The notes under the pieces are model-generated. The model was not told the origin of the DNA, did no database searches, and saw only the letters and a program-made list of their open reading frames with translations. DNA of 64,000 nt from Evansella caseinilytica (GTDB lineage: Bacteria; Bacillota; Bacilli; Bacillales; Salisediminibacteriaceae). Position 1 is the stretch's first letter; every line of letters begins with the position of its first letter. The position numbers were made by a program, and so were the translations under genes. This document shows, piece after piece, positions 34,944 to 44,116 of the stretch. Where the stretch lies: assembly GCF_900107275.1 (NCBI RefSeq), contig NZ_FNPI01000022.1, forward strand, positions 30,019 to 94,018, read 5' to 3'.

Positions 34944-35735
34944 ATGATGAAGCGTGTGAAAGCCATCGTTTCCTATGATGGAACGAATTTTTCCGGCTAC
35001 CAAGTACAGCCGAATAAACGGACGGTGCAAGGGGAGTTGCAACGGGCGCTTGCAGTTCTTCACAAGGCCGGCGAATGGCATGCGACGGGTTCCGGACGCA
35101 CCGATGCCGGAGTTCACAGCCTTGGGCAGACGATCCATTTCGATACTCCGCTGTCGATCCCCGAAGAGCGCTGGCACCTTGCGTTAAACAGCCTTCTTCC
35201 GGAGGATATTGTTGTTCGTTCAGCTGCATTTGTTGACGGGAGCTTCCACGCCCGTTTTGATGCCGTCGGGAAGATGTATGTTTACCGCTTATGGACCGGG
35301 TCAGAAAAAAATGTGTTTACAAGGAACTATGTCGGTCACATCCCCGGAACGCTTTCATATAATAACATGTTGGCAGCGGCTCGGCACCTGACCGGGACCC
35401 ACGATTTCACAAGCTTCTCGTCGCCAAAGACGAGTGTGGAGGACAAGGTGAGAAAGATTTATTCCATCCACATTGATCAGCAGCAGGACGAATGGGAATT
35501 TCAGTTCATCGGGAGCGGTTTTTTGTACCAAATGGTCCGTATTTTAACGGGAACGTTGGTACATGTTGGTACAGGCGCGCTGAGCCCTGCCGACATTCCC
35601 GTCATTCTTGCGGGGAAAAACCGGTCACTGGCTGGCCCGACAGCTCCGGGAAACGGTCTGTATTTAACAAAAGTTTTCTATCATCCTGATGATTTACACA
35701 GAGAAACAGCAGCTGTCAAAAAAAAATTCAAATGA
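34944..35735 (+). CDS. truA: tRNA pseudouridine(38-40) synthase
   Basis: Converts uridines 38-40 of the tRNA anticodon stem to pseudouridine. The 263-residue enzyme has the catalytic aspartate in GSGRTDAGVHSLGQ and the usual RYFV-like LTGTHDFTSFSS region. AAGGAG lies six bases before the ATG at 34944; 34947 is an equally possible start. Confidence 0.95.
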   Translation: MMKRVKAIVSYDGTNFSGYQVQPNKRTVQGELQRALAVLHKAGEWHATGSGRTDAGVHSLGQTIHFDTPLSIPEERWHLALNSLLPEDIVVRSAAFVDGSFHARFDAVGKMYVYRLWTGSEKNVFTRNYVGHIPGTLSYNNMLAAARHLTGTHDFTSFSSPKTSVEDKVRKIYSIHIDQQQDEWEFQFIGSGFLYQMVRILTGTLVHVGTGALSPADIPVILAGKNRSLAGPTAPGNGLYLTKVFYHPDDLHRETAAVKKKFK

Positions 35736-35760
35736 CAACGAATCCTGGTGTAACATTATA

Positions 35761-35789
35761 TTGACATTGGATTTCAGATGTTATATGAT
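35761..35789 (+). promoter_or_regulatory. rplM-rpsI promoter
   Basis: A perfect TTGACA (35761-35766) and TATGAT (35784-35789) are spaced by 17 bp. Transcription should start near 35796, giving a leader of about 110 nt before rplM. Confidence 0.8.
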
Positions 35790-35795
35790 GGTATA

Positions 35796-35890
35796 CGGTA
35801 TTCTTATGCCCACTAGCCCCGGGTACGGAATCGAATCGTTGTTAGAAACTAATGTCTTTTGGATAGAATGAAGCTTATATGAAAGTTTGA
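35796..35890 (+). promoter_or_regulatory. Candidate L13 leader RNA
   Basis: The untranslated leader carries a compact block GCCCACTAGCCCCGGGTACG. An L13 leader motif upstream of rplM is known in Bacilli and this position fits; I could not verify the fold against the family model. Confidence 0.4.
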
Positions 35891-35905
35891 TTAGGAGGGA
35901 ATTTC

Positions 35906-36343
35906 ATGCGTACAACATATATGGCAAAAGCAAACGAAGTGGAACGTAAATGGTATGTTGTTGACGCAGAAGGACAAACACTTGGCCGCCTTGCGAGCGA
36001 AGTGGCAAGCATCCTTCGCGGTAAAAATAAACCAACATTCACACCACACGTTGATACTGGAGATCACGTGATCATTGTCAATGCGGAAAAAATTGAATTG
36101 ACAGGAAATAAATTAGCTGGAAAGCTTTATCACCGTCATACGGGACATCCCGGCGGTCTAAAGACAATGACAGCACAGGAAATGCGTGACCGTAAACCGG
36201 TAAAAATGCTTGAACTGGCGATCAAAGGAATGCTGCCGAAGAATTCACTTGGCCGTAAACAAGGGATGAAGCTTCATGTCTATGCCGGAAGCGAACACCC
36301 GCATCAAGCACAACAGCCGGAAGTATACGAACTGCGCGGATAA
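35906..36343 (+). CDS. rplM: 50S ribosomal protein L13
   Basis: L13 is an early 50S assembly protein. The 145-residue product contains [20 protein letters not shown] and ends [23 protein letters not shown] precedes the ATG. It forms a two-gene operon with rpsI. Confidence 0.98.
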   Translation: MRTTYMAKANEVERKWYVVDAEGQTLGRLASEVASILRGKNKPTFTPHVDTGDHVIIVNAEKIELTGNKLAGKLYHRHTGHPGGLKTMTAQEMRDRKPVKMLELAIKGMLPKNSLGRKQGMKLHVYAGSEHPHQAQQPEVYELRG

Positions 36344-36364
36344 TTAATAAAGGAGGTAATTCAC

Positions 36365-36757
36365 TTGGCACAAGTTCAATATTATGGAACAGGTCGTCGT
36401 AAAAACTCTGTTGCGCGTGTGCGTTTAGTTCCAGGTGACGGACGCATCGTTATCAACAACCGAGATATCAACGACTACTTCGGTCTTGAAACATTAAAGT
36501 TAATTGTAAAACAACCACTTGTGGAAACACAAACAGAAGGCAGATATGATGTGCTCGTTAACGTTAACGGCGGAGGATTTACCGGACAAGCGGGTGCAAT
36601 CCGCCACGGCGTTGCCCGTGCGCTGCTGACTGCAGATCCGGAGTTCCGCGGAGCCCTTAAAAAAGCAGGCTTCCTGACTCGTGACGCCAGAATGAAAGAG
36701 CGTAAGAAATACGGTCTTAAAGCTGCACGTCGTGCGCCTCAGTTCTCGAAGCGTTAA
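36365..36757 (+). CDS. rpsI: 30S ribosomal protein S9
   Basis: S9 reaches the P-site tRNA with its C-terminal tail. The 130-residue product starts at TTG with [20 protein letters not shown] and ends [17 protein letters not shown] lies upstream. A terminator follows directly. Confidence 0.98.
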   Translation: MAQVQYYGTGRRKNSVARVRLVPGDGRIVINNRDINDYFGLETLKLIVKQPLVETQTEGRYDVLVNVNGGGFTGQAGAIRHGVARALLTADPEFRGALKKAGFLTRDARMKERKKYGLKAARRAPQFSKR

Positions 36758-36776
36758 GATTTCGACGTTCCCAAAA

Positions 36777-36805
36777 CTCTCAACCCCTTGCGGTTGGGGG
36801 TTTTT
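36777..36805 (+). terminator. Terminator after rpsI
   Basis: A 9-bp stem (CTCTCAACC / GGTTGGGGG, with wobbles) is followed by TTTTT. It ends the rplM-rpsI transcript and the conserved backbone of the window. Confidence 0.8.
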
Positions 36806-36924
36806 GCTTTATATACGTTGCTCTAAAATCCCCTGAAATCGCTCGCGTAATATACGCGCAATATACACGTAATACACATGAATTTTGGGGAGAAAGCAGC
36901 CTTTCTCATAGCATGTCTATCTCT

Positions 36925-37164
36925 ATGAGTAGAATTAAACAAGTCATATGGAAACGATGGAAGAAAGTGAAAACAAGATATAAAAGTCTAATCAAACTAA
37001 ACATACCGAAGCAGAAAGCTTGAGAATGGGCTAACACACGGAAAGGGAATTGGCGTATCACCTGTAGCCACATCTTACATCGAGCCATCGGAAATGAAAT
37101 TCTCGAGAAGATGGATCTGAAAGACTTAAACCACCTCCTCGAGAAAGCATACTCAAGCTATTGA
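36925..37164 (+). pseudogene. Group II intron reverse transcriptase/maturase, C-terminal remnant
   Basis: The frame reads RIKQVIWKRWKKVKTRYK, LIKLNIPKQKA, then a TGA stop at 37021 where a tryptophan codon is expected, then EWANTRKGNWRITCSHILH and the end LNHLLEKAYSSY. This is the C-terminal X/endonuclease end of a group II intron-encoded protein, well known as WKQWKK and WEWANTRKGYWRI in intact copies. The N-terminal reverse transcriptase part is absent, so it is a fragment. Confidence 0.8.
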
Positions 37165-37236
37165 ACCGCCGTGTACGGGTCCGTATGCACGGTGGTGTGA
37201 GAGGTCGGGGATTATTTATCCCCTCTTACTCGATTG
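37165..37236 (+). mobile_element. Group II intron domains V and VI, 3' end
   Basis: Directly after the maturase remnant, CCGCCGTGTAC pairs with GTATGCACGGTGG around a short loop, as expected for domain V. GTGAGAGG and a GGGGAT/ATCCCC hairpin follow, then CTTACTCGAT at the presumed 3' boundary. The 5' part of this intron copy is missing here. Confidence 0.7.
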
Positions 37237-37467
37237 ATCACGATAGGGGAATTTAGTGTCCGAAAAGTTTAATATCACTAATTTTTATACACCTTGGGCG
37301 ATTTACAAAATGCTGATTTAACGGGATTTCAAGAATATATTTTAAAGTATAATTTCGTTTAATACACGGGTGGCATGATGTAAGGCCTTAAGCCTCCATC
37401 TTGAGTGTAAGCTATTTGAACTGCCCCCTGTCAAGTAGACAGTGGGCAGTTCAATCTTTACCAGCTT
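37237..37467. other. Junction region with IS-end-like inverted repeat
   Basis: No gene. The stretch 37418-37452 is a strong inverted repeat (GAACTGCCCCCTGTC / GACAGTGGGCAGTTC). It can serve as a terminator for the minus-strand gene to its right. TGAACTGCCCCCTGT also resembles the outer ends of IS3/IS150-group elements, so it may instead be a transposon scar. Confidence 0.4.
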
Positions 37468-40020
37468 TTAAACTATCCTAATCAATTCTATCAGTCTGAT
37501 TTCAAAAGGCTCAAGTTCTGCTTCTACGTACAGTTTCCCATCAGCGAATACTTGTTGAATTTCCATTTTAGGGACTGAAATATTCCGCAAATAGTCGAGT
37601 TCCTCAGTTGAATGCTCACCAATTTTACCTAATTTAAGCTCGTTATCGTAGGCACTACCATGTTCACGATTGACGATATGATGCTTGATTTCGAAGGTGC
37701 CCTCTAGGTTCAATAGCTCAAACCGAAATTCTTTTTTTGTTTTATTGGAGAAATTCGAGTAGCGGTCCTCATAGGAAATATTCAGTATAATGCCTTTAGC
37801 GTACTTTTCATTATAATGGTGATAATTATGGATTAATAGCTGAACACGATCCTCTTCTTTCGTAATTAGGTAGCCATCTCCCTTTTCCACTAGTGTGTCA
37901 CTTAGCTTATTCAAAAAGGAAAAGGCGTGATATGAGGGTTTTTTAATTTGCTGATAAGCGAGCATTCCTAAACCACCATGAAATAGATTTTTGGACATTA
38001 GGTATTCTTCATGGAAGTCAGTTAAGAGCCAATAGCCAAAAGCGTCCAGTCGATCATAATTGTCGATGATGTTTTTTATAATATAGGCTGATTTAAAGCA
38101 TGTATCATTCATTAAATCCCTGTGCGAAACAGTGGAGTTCCATTCTGTCAGAAAGACTTTCTTGTCCTCAAAGCCGATTTCTTTTAAGCCTTTTTTTAGG
38201 CGATCAATGAACTGTTCAAAGGAATCTTCTACAGGACTTAAATATAGCGGCTGTTCGTCAATAGAATCAATATGATTTCCTACTTGAAAGATCGAGATGT
38301 CTAACTCTTCTTTCTTTACATTGGACAAGTCAATGTCGTAATAATGGATCGTAATAAAATCGGGTGGGCATTGATTTTCCATACTAAATGCTAAGAAGTC
38401 GAAGAACCAGTCTTCACTTTTATTATATGTTGAGAAAGCCGCCGGGCCGCCGAATGGTAGCTGTGAATCAACCTCTTTGACTGCCTGATAAGTTGTTTGG
38501 AATAAATCATAGAAAGTTTGATTGTTGCGGAACCCAAAGAGATGATTGGATGAGCTTGGTTCATTCCAGACTGTAAATAACCAGCTTCGGACTTCTTTTT
38601 TGCCATAGCGATTGAGCAAATGGGCGGTCAAACTGCGAATTAAGCCAGACCATTTTTTTATATCCTTCGGTGGGCTCGTATTGATTTGATTATAAAAGAC
38701 AGTTTTATCTAAATTACTAGCCAGTAACCTTGGCATAAAAGAGAATTGAATAAGAGGCTTTAATTGAATGGATAACAAAAAATCAATGACTTGATCAATT
38801 AAATGAAAATTATAGATCGGTGTACCGTCTCTCGCTTCACTATAGACCATCATATCATCATCCAGCAGGCTATGCATTTTAATATAACGATAACCAATTT
38901 CTTTTTGAGCCAACGTTAATGCCTCTTGAACTGGGGCCATTAAAACTTCCTTCGCCCTGCTAACGCCAGTAAATGTTTTAAAGGTATGTTGCAGCTGCAT
39001 TTCTTCCTTTGTGAGGTCGACGGAGATAGGGGCATCGGCTAACTCACTTGTTTCAACATCAGATATTTTGTGATTGGGAGGAGGGGCATCTTTTAAATGT
39101 TCCTCAATAAACTGAGCCACATCCTCATAATATGCATGAGGCTCCATTTGAAAGTAATTGACAGACTTTTCTTTTGTCGCTTCAATACTCCCTAAAGATT
39201 TGCCAATGTTTTGTTTTCTCCAAACGCTCGGCAATTCTTCAAACTTCTCTTTAAAGGCGGTCACAAAAGAGCGAGTGTTAGGGAAGCCGTTCTTGTGCGC
39301 AATTTCATCAATTGTGAGCGTATCGTCCAATAAATCAAGCACAGAATAATGTAGGCGAATTTGTTTTACATAGTCGCTGAACGAAATTCCCATACCACGT
39401 TTAAAAAACTTCGATAAATAGGGGATGGACAGGAACTCCTTCTCGGCAAGACTCTGTAGAGAAATATTCTCATCATACTTACTATGAATATAATCAAGGA
39501 CGCGACTTAAGCGATCCAGTTTCTCCTCAGAATACTTGTTCGTTTCTTTTTTTTCTATTTTAAAATTTGCACAGAGTTCATAGATAAGCTCGTAGATGAG
39601 CGAGGCGTTTTTATAATCAATTAACTCATTGTGGTTCATATTATATTTCAGAATTTCAGCGATCACCCGTTTGATTTGCTTGAATGTATCGGGATTGTCT
39701 GCCGTAACAGAATTACAGTCAAAGTACAGGTTTTTCGTATCAATGTTAATATCCTTCAATAGCTCCAGCTTCATTTGCAAGGCGATGATAATGGCATCAT
39801 CCGCATGGAGCTCATGTATTTCATTGGAGTTAATCAAAAGCATATCCCCATCAGATAAATGATATTTCTCCTCTTCGACAACAATGGTTAGCTTGCCTTT
39901 TATATTGACAACCAATTCGAGTGATTGATGCCAATGCCTATTCACATCTCCAATTCGATGCATGAAGAATTTTATAGGTAGTTTATTGTTAAAATTGATG
40001 ATCTCATGACGATATTCCAT
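37468..40020 (-). CDS. AraC-type regulator fused to a GH39 glycosidase domain
   Basis: An 850-residue protein. Residues 1-150 form an AraC-type cupin sensor (GDVNRHWHQSLELVVNIKG); residues about 167-272 hold two AraC helix-turn-helix units (LQSLAEKEFLSIPYLSKFFK and IDEIAHKNGFPNTRSFVTAF). From about 335 onward there is a GH39-like barrel with both expected catalytic glutamates: E487 in VWNEPSS and E626 in FLTEWNS. A beta-sandwich tail ends the protein. No signal peptide is seen, so it acts in the cytoplasm. It is divergent from the ABC transporter operon, which it most likely controls. The ATG at 40020 follows AGAGGTG. Confidence 0.88.
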   Translation of the reverse strand: MEYRHEIINFNNKLPIKFFMHRIGDVNRHWHQSLELVVNIKGKLTIVVEEEKYHLSDGDMLLINSNEIHELHADDAIIIALQMKLELLKDINIDTKNLYFDCNSVTADNPDTFKQIKRVIAEILKYNMNHNELIDYKNASLIYELIYELCANFKIEKKETNKYSEEKLDRLSRVLDYIHSKYDENISLQSLAEKEFLSIPYLSKFFKRGMGISFSDYVKQIRLHYSVLDLLDDTLTIDEIAHKNGFPNTRSFVTAFKEKFEELPSVWRKQNIGKSLGSIEATKEKSVNYFQMEPHAYYEDVAQFIEEHLKDAPPPNHKISDVETSELADAPISVDLTKEEMQLQHTFKTFTGVSRAKEVLMAPVQEALTLAQKEIGYRYIKMHSLLDDDMMVYSEARDGTPIYNFHLIDQVIDFLLSIQLKPLIQFSFMPRLLASNLDKTVFYNQINTSPPKDIKKWSGLIRSLTAHLLNRYGKKEVRSWLFTVWNEPSSSNHLFGFRNNQTFYDLFQTTYQAVKEVDSQLPFGGPAAFSTYNKSEDWFFDFLAFSMENQCPPDFITIHYYDIDLSNVKKEELDISIFQVGNHIDSIDEQPLYLSPVEDSFEQFIDRLKKGLKEIGFEDKKVFLTEWNSTVSHRDLMNDTCFKSAYIIKNIIDNYDRLDAFGYWLLTDFHEEYLMSKNLFHGGLGMLAYQQIKKPSYHAFSFLNKLSDTLVEKGDGYLITKEEDRVQLLIHNYHHYNEKYAKGIILNISYEDRYSNFSNKTKKEFRFELLNLEGTFEIKHHIVNREHGSAYDNELKLGKIGEHSTEELDYLRNISVPKMEIQQVFADGKLYVEAELEPFEIRLIELIRIV

Positions 40021-40228
40021 TATCACACCTCTTATATGCAAAAATTTAATCTATAGTCAGAAAATAATCATGTAAAAATTTAACCTTTAGTCCGATTATA
40101 AGGTATTTTGATCAAGATAAAAATAAAAATGATTAATTTTTTGTCATACATGGGATAAATTATCTACTTATGGAGTCAGGGGAGCGAATGATAAGATAAA
40201 AGCATAGAAATGATGAATTTAAAGCAAA

Positions 40229-40244
40229 ATGTAAACGATGTCAC
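40229..40244 (+). promoter_or_regulatory. Candidate cre (CcpA) site
   Basis: ATGTAAACGATGTCAC matches the Bacillus cre consensus at all but two of its constrained positions. It lies 20 bp before the transporter ATPase gene, in the 244-bp divergent region. This suggests carbon catabolite repression of the island. Confidence 0.5.
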
Positions 40245-40264
40245 AAGTGCGAAAGGGTGTTTAC

Positions 40265-41839
40265 ATGGACAAAGAAGTTTTTTTAGAAACTGTTAATCTC
40301 ACCAAAAAATTTGATGAAGTACTTGCCGTAGACAAAGTGAATATGCAGGTTAAACTTGGTGAAATCAAAGGTCTCATAGGAGAAAACGGTTCTGGTAAGT
40401 CTACCATTTCCGCGATGATTAGTGGATTGCATAGAATCACCAGCGGAGATATTTATATAAACAAGAAAAAATATACTCCTAAAAACCCACTAGATGCCCG
40501 TGAGAAAAAGATCTCTATGATCGTTCAGGAAACTGGAACGATCAATAACTTATCAATTGCTGAAAATGTTTTTCTTGGAGATGAGGTGCGTTTCAAAAAG
40601 AATACATTCGTCAATCGTAAGAAAATGATGGTCGAGGCGAAAAAAGCTTTAGAAGCAGTGGAGCTTGATGTGGATGTAACGAAGTCTATCAATACGCTTA
40701 ATTTTGAGCAGAGAAAATTAGTGGAAATTGCCAGAGCATTATATTATAATCCAACTCTTTTTATTGTTGATGAGACGACAACCGCTTTATCCCATGAAGG
40801 TAGGGTATTGATTCATCGGATTATGAGGAGATTAAAATCTGAAAACAAGGCGGTTCTCTTCATTTCTCATGATCTTTCGGAACTGATGGAAATCTGTGAT
40901 AGCTTAACGGTTTTGCGGGATGGAAACTTTATAAGAGATTTTGAGAAAGAACAGTTTGATGAGAACGAGATCAAACAAGAAATGGTAGGTAGAGAACTAG
41001 AGGGTGATTTCTATCGTAGTGATTACGATGGAACTTCTACTGGACAAGTAGTATTTCAAGCTAAGAATGTGAGCGCACAAGGACTAAAAAATATTAATCT
41101 GGAACTGCATAAGGGAGAGATTCTTGGCATCGGTGGCTTATCAGGTAGTGGAATGCATGAATTAGGTAAGGTGATGTATGGCAATATCAGGCTTTCGGCA
41201 GGAGAAGTACTCGTTTATGGCCATGAAACTCCTTCGTTTTTCCAGAAACTTTGGAAGCAAAAGGACAAGCAAAATACAGGGAACATGAGTCCAGAAGCAA
41301 AACCTATTCGATTAACAAATATTAAAACAGCAATTGCCAACAAGGTTGGGTATGTGTCAAAAGATAGGGACCAAGAGACCTTGATTCTCGAAGCCTCTGT
41401 GAAGGATAATTTAACCTTATCCGCTCTCGATAAGCTAGATTCTTATGGATTGATTACTCAGAAAGCAGAAAAACGCTTTGCTCAAGAACAGATCGATAGC
41501 TTGCTTATCAAATGCAGCAGTATGAACCAAACGGTGAGAGAGTTATCGGGAGGAAATAAGCAAAAGATATCCTTCGGTAAGTGGATTGGAAATGATTCGA
41601 AAATTCTAATTCTAGATAGCCCTACTCGTGGGGTAGATGTAGGTGTAAAAACAAAAATGTACCAACTGTTATACGACCTGAAGCAACAGGGCTATTCCAT
41701 CTTATTAATTTCTGAGGAATTACAGGAATTAATCGGAATGAGTGATCGCATTTTGTTAATGAAGGATGGTGCGATCACGAAAGAGTTTCATCGAAGTGAA
41801 AAGGTTGACGAAAAAACATTAATCCAATACATGATCTAA
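40265..41839 (+). CDS. Sugar ABC transporter ATPase with two ABC domains (RbsA/MglA type)
   Basis: A 524-residue cytoplasmic ATPase. The first ABC domain has Walker A GENGSGKST but a divergent signature (TLNFEQRKLVEIARAL). The second has the altered Walker A GLSGSGMHELG and an intact LSGGNKQK signature, as common in the RbsA family. The ATG at 40265 follows AAAGGGTG and is preferred to the ATG at 40238, which overlaps the cre-like site. It powers import of a monosaccharide or small glycan with the permeases downstream. Confidence 0.9.
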   Translation: MDKEVFLETVNLTKKFDEVLAVDKVNMQVKLGEIKGLIGENGSGKSTISAMISGLHRITSGDIYINKKKYTPKNPLDAREKKISMIVQETGTINNLSIAENVFLGDEVRFKKNTFVNRKKMMVEAKKALEAVELDVDVTKSINTLNFEQRKLVEIARALYYNPTLFIVDETTTALSHEGRVLIHRIMRRLKSENKAVLFISHDLSELMEICDSLTVLRDGNFIRDFEKEQFDENEIKQEMVGRELEGDFYRSDYDGTSTGQVVFQAKNVSAQGLKNINLELHKGEILGIGGLSGSGMHELGKVMYGNIRLSAGEVLVYGHETPSFFQKLWKQKDKQNTGNMSPEAKPIRLTNIKTAIANKVGYVSKDRDQETLILEASVKDNLTLSALDKLDSYGLITQKAEKRFAQEQIDSLLIKCSSMNQTVRELSGGNKQKISFGKWIGNDSKILILDSPTRGVDVGVKTKMYQLLYDLKQQGYSILLISEELQELIGMSDRILLMKDGAITKEFHRSEKVDEKTLIQYMI

Positions 41840-41874
41840 AGCTCTATACTCTACTTAATTTAGGTGGTGAGGCT

Positions 41875-42885
41875 GTGAAAGAAGTTACTCATATAAACGG
41901 AGCGAATGCTCGGTCTGGAGGACTTTCGAAGTTCTTACAATTTACGAAGGCAAATAAAAATATTTTCATTCAGTATTCAAGTTTAATTTTAGTCTTTTCC
42001 TTTTTTATGATCATGTCCAACGGTGATTTACTTTCTGTAGTAAACCTGCAAACGATCATTAGACAGCTTGCTGTTCTATTTATTATTACAGTGGGATTAA
42101 TGTTTGTCTTCTCTCATGGAAATATGGACATTTCGGTTGGTGGTGTGATTGCCCTAACTTCCATGATCGTCACTTTCACTCTGAACGCAGGCGCATCACT
42201 GTTTGTGGCAACTCTTGTGGCAATAGTGGTATCAGTAGGATGTTATCTTCTAAATATCTTTATTGCCAATCAGTTTAAGTTAATGGCGGTAATCGCTTCC
42301 TTGGCAATTATGTTTAGCACCCGCGGTGTCGTCACATATATGGTTTCTACTTCTAATGAGTCCATAAAAGTAGAAGACATTTCTAAACTAGCCCTATTTA
42401 GCAGTAACTTAACGTTTACGATTACTTCTTTAATCGTGATTGCCATTGTCGGCATCGTGTTATTTAACTATTCAAAGATTGGAAAGCAGAATAAAGCGGT
42501 TGGTGATAATCCACTGGCAGCCATGCAAAGTGGAGTAGATGTGAAGAAGAGTAAGGTGATTTCTTATCTTATCGCTGGTATCATGATCGGCTTTGCCTCC
42601 ATGTTTTCTTTAGCAAGATCCTATACGGTGAGTGAGAATTCTGGTATGGGACTTGAAATGGATGTGATTGTTGCCCTTGTTTTAGGAGGGATGGCTTTAA
42701 GTGGTGGAAGTAAGTCTAAGATCAGTAGTGCGATTGTGGGTAGTATTACGTTAGTTCTCTTAAATAATGGATTAATTATGATAGGAGTTAGACCTGAAAT
42801 TGTTTCTCTCGTCAAAGGGATCATTTTCCTCATTGTTGTCTTTTTTATTCTTAGAAGGCCTCGAACAGAGGTAATTCCAAGATAA
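41875..42885 (+). CDS. Sugar ABC transporter permease (RbsC-like), first
   Basis: A 336-residue BPD_transp_2 family permease with about nine or ten membrane segments. VGLMFVFSHGNMDISVGGV and VDVIVALVLGGMALSGGSKS-type stretches are typical of the RbsC/XylH group. It starts at GTG after TAGGTGGTGAGG. A second, different permease lies beyond the binding protein, so the channel is probably a heterodimer. Confidence 0.9.
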   Translation: MKEVTHINGANARSGGLSKFLQFTKANKNIFIQYSSLILVFSFFMIMSNGDLLSVVNLQTIIRQLAVLFIITVGLMFVFSHGNMDISVGGVIALTSMIVTFTLNAGASLFVATLVAIVVSVGCYLLNIFIANQFKLMAVIASLAIMFSTRGVVTYMVSTSNESIKVEDISKLALFSSNLTFTITSLIVIAIVGIVLFNYSKIGKQNKAVGDNPLAAMQSGVDVKKSKVISYLIAGIMIGFASMFSLARSYTVSENSGMGLEMDVIVALVLGGMALSGGSKSKISSAIVGSITLVLLNNGLIMIGVRPEIVSLVKGIIFLIVVFFILRRPRTEVIPR

Positions 42886-42915
42886 CTAATATGAAAAAGA
42901 AGGAAGGTAAAAAAG

Positions 42916-44052
42916 ATGAAAACCCTATTAAAGAAAGTCTTATTATTAACGGTAATTAGTGTATTATTAGCCGCTTGTGGCGCAAAATCGAATGATTCCA
43001 GTGAAGCAAATGATTCAGATAAAAAGCAAACTGATGATGGTTTTACAATAGGAGTTATGCTGTACAATTACACAGATGTTCAAGGTAAAGAAATTAAGTC
43101 TTATGGAGATTATTTAGCAGAGCATTTTAATGTGAATTTTAATTATGCAACAGTAGGTACGAGCGAGGAGGATCATATCGCGGCATTAGAGAATTTAATT
43201 GCTTCGGGAGTAGATGCTGTTATCAGTGGCTATGATACTTCTTTAGAGCAAAGTCTTCAATTAGCAGAACAAGCGAAAGTTTACTATGGTGTAGCATTAG
43301 GGGATGTTCGCGATGATGTATCCAGTGAATACTTTGTCGGCGGATTATATAATTTCGGGGAAAAACCTGAAACAATCGGGGCGCAATATGCGCAAGCAGC
43401 ATATGAAGCAGGTGTGAAAAATATTGGTGTAACGTCTTTCCAAGAGTTTGCCTTCGTAGATGCACCTGCGATAATAAGTGGTTTTAAAGAAAAACTAGCT
43501 GAATTAGATCCGGCTAATGAAATTACAGTCTACGATACTGAGTATCATATGTTTGGTCCAGAAGATGTATCAAGCGCCGTTACGAAGGTCATCTCTGATC
43601 ACCCTGAGGTGGACGCAATTTTTGGTTTAGGCTCTGGCATGGATTTTGTCTACCCAGCCATTTTAAATAGTACCAAACCTGACATTAAAGTTTTAGCACT
43701 TGGGTATAATGACTCGACTCCGGCTGCATTAGAGAATGGATCGGTTCTAGCGGCAGGTACAAATAACTATAGTCAAATCATCGCGAATGTATTTGCCCAA
43801 CTTTATGATCGCCTCAATGGACATGAGTATACTGACTGGGAATTGAACGGTTCTGTGGATTATCCTATATTTTCATCCGTTGAAGAAGTAGAGGATTTTC
43901 AAAAATATATTGTTCCTGGGGATAAATCTAACGGTGCGGTAACTGTTGAGGAATTAAAACAAGTGATGAAAACATTTAACGAAAATGCAACTTGGCAAGA
44001 ACTACAACAATTAACTACTAGAACATTATCTGAAATTAAAGAGGCGCGGTAA
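42916..44052 (+). CDS. Sugar-binding lipoprotein (Peripla_BP_4 type)
   Basis: The extracellular receptor of the importer, 378 residues. The lipobox LLAAC gives lipidated Cys21; a short polar linker follows, then a ribose-type binding fold (TIGVMLYNYTDVQGKEIKS and LIASGVDAVISGYD). GAAGGAAGG precedes the ATG. A perfect hairpin without a T-run follows the gene and may raise its mRNA level relative to the genes after it. Confidence 0.9.
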   Translation: MKTLLKKVLLLTVISVLLAACGAKSNDSSEANDSDKKQTDDGFTIGVMLYNYTDVQGKEIKSYGDYLAEHFNVNFNYATVGTSEEDHIAALENLIASGVDAVISGYDTSLEQSLQLAEQAKVYYGVALGDVRDDVSSEYFVGGLYNFGEKPETIGAQYAQAAYEAGVKNIGVTSFQEFAFVDAPAIISGFKEKLAELDPANEITVYDTEYHMFGPEDVSSAVTKVISDHPEVDAIFGLGSGMDFVYPAILNSTKPDIKVLALGYNDSTPAALENGSVLAAGTNNYSQIIANVFAQLYDRLNGHEYTDWELNGSVDYPIFSSVEEVEDFQKYIVPGDKSNGAVTVEELKQVMKTFNENATWQELQQLTTRTLSEIKEAR

Positions 44053-44059
44053 AACTGTA

Positions 44060-44094
44060 AATGAATAAGAGGCTGCCTGAGCCTCTTATTCATT
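44060..44094 (+). promoter_or_regulatory. Perfect 15-bp hairpin after the binding-protein gene
   Basis: AATGAATAAGAGGCT pairs perfectly with AGCCTCTTATTCATT around GCCTG. There is no T-run, so it is more likely a 3' stabilising or partial-termination structure than a full terminator. Confidence 0.6.
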
Positions 44095-44116
44095 AAAAAG
44101 TGGGTGGTGCGATCAA

